Shown here one piece after another: positions 63,883 through 64,000 of a stretch of 64,000 nt of DNA (position 1 is its first letter; each line of letters begins with the position of its first letter). A program made the position numbers and the translations under genes. Source of the stretch: Campylobacter sputorum subsp. sputorum (GTDB lineage: Bacteria > Campylobacterota > Campylobacteria > Campylobacterales > Campylobacteraceae); NCBI RefSeq assembly GCF_008245005.1, contig NZ_CP043427.1, positions 558,001 through 622,000 on the forward strand, written 5' to 3'. Under the pieces are notes generated by a model, which did not search any database, was not told the DNA's origin, and saw only the letters and a list, made by a program, of their open reading frames with translations.

Positions 63883-64000
63883 ATGCAAACCAATAAAATG
63901 TCAAATCTATCAATGAATAATTTTGATTTTAATTTCAAAACAAGTTCAGGAGATAATATATCTTTATCTATGTATGATAATAAGTCTATGAATCTCAAAA
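63883..64000 (+). CDS. Partial gene behind a sigma-54 promoter, possibly flagella-co-expressed
   Basis: The ATG at 63883 follows AAGGAG. The 39 visible residues (MQTNKMSNLSMNN..., then SGDNISLSMYDNKS) have no signal peptide. They run off the right edge. The sequence recalls small hypothetical proteins co-regulated with flagellar genes in Campylobacter, from memory only; the sigma-54 promoter supports that. Confidence 0.6.
   Translation, partial: MQTNKMSNLSMNNFDFNFKTSSGDNISLSMYDNKSMNLK

Overview
The window is chromosomal DNA from an epsilonproteobacterium, almost certainly a Campylobacter. It is very AT-rich. The gene blocks match Campylobacter order: fliA-side membrane gene–flhG–flhF–folK–pepP–aroQ, frdCAB followed by a pair of dynamin-like GTPases, putA–putP, and dnaJ/racR–racS–recR. 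Menaquinone is made by the futalosine route (mqnE), and the 16S rRNA sequence is Campylobacter-like. The species cannot be fixed by eye. The 16S gene carries an intervening sequence, which is known in only some Campylobacter species.

Layout. 1-4280 (minus strand): flagellar number/placement GTPase pair FlhF/FlhG, then folate (folK), peptidase and shikimate (aroQ) genes. 4435-11160 (plus): GNAT acetyltransferase, copper chaperone and CopA, Y-family polymerase, a TorD-like protein, Lgt and an MFS transporter. 11334-14766: fumarate reductase frdCAB. 14856-18742: two overlapping dynamin-like GTPases. 18838-24066: proline catabolism and uptake, with an unusual inserted domain in PutP. 24059-26597 (minus): CysQ-like phosphatase, YggS and RseP. 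26791-30558: htpG, a secreted CPYC thioredoxin-fold protein and a periplasmic asparaginase. 30638-38925: two closely similar OmpR/histidine-kinase pairs (one is RacRS by context) flank helicase, DedA and DnaJ genes, and recR follows. 39089-41693: a metY–rrf2–cysK sulfur operon. 41783-43766: a frameshifted chemoreceptor. 43921-50669: glmS, mqnE, a purine permease with its phosphoribosyltransferase, a GT-C glycosyltransferase-like membrane protein and a pseudopilin.

50670-57853 is a complete rRNA operon: 16S with a 234-nt intervening sequence, a broken tRNA-Ala copy, intact tRNA-Ala(TGC) and tRNA-Ile(GAT), 23S and 5S. The pre-16S and pre-23S processing stalks can be read by eye. A 72-base perfect direct repeat precedes both 16S and 23S, and each copy is followed by a hairpin whose arms have changed in a compensatory way. 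This is good evidence for a structured leader RNA used twice. About 1.1 kb of gene-free, AT-rich DNA with a near-perfect 64-bp repeat follows.

58994-64000 is accessory in character: a ComEA-like DNA-binding protein, then a tightly packed eight-gene minus-strand operon of mostly small exported or membrane proteins plus a DUF2971-type protein, a divergent small helix-turn-helix protein, a flavin-reductase-like split-barrel protein, and at the right edge the start of a gene behind a textbook sigma-54 promoter. The eight-gene operon is the best candidate for an undescribed system. The sequence gives no function for it.
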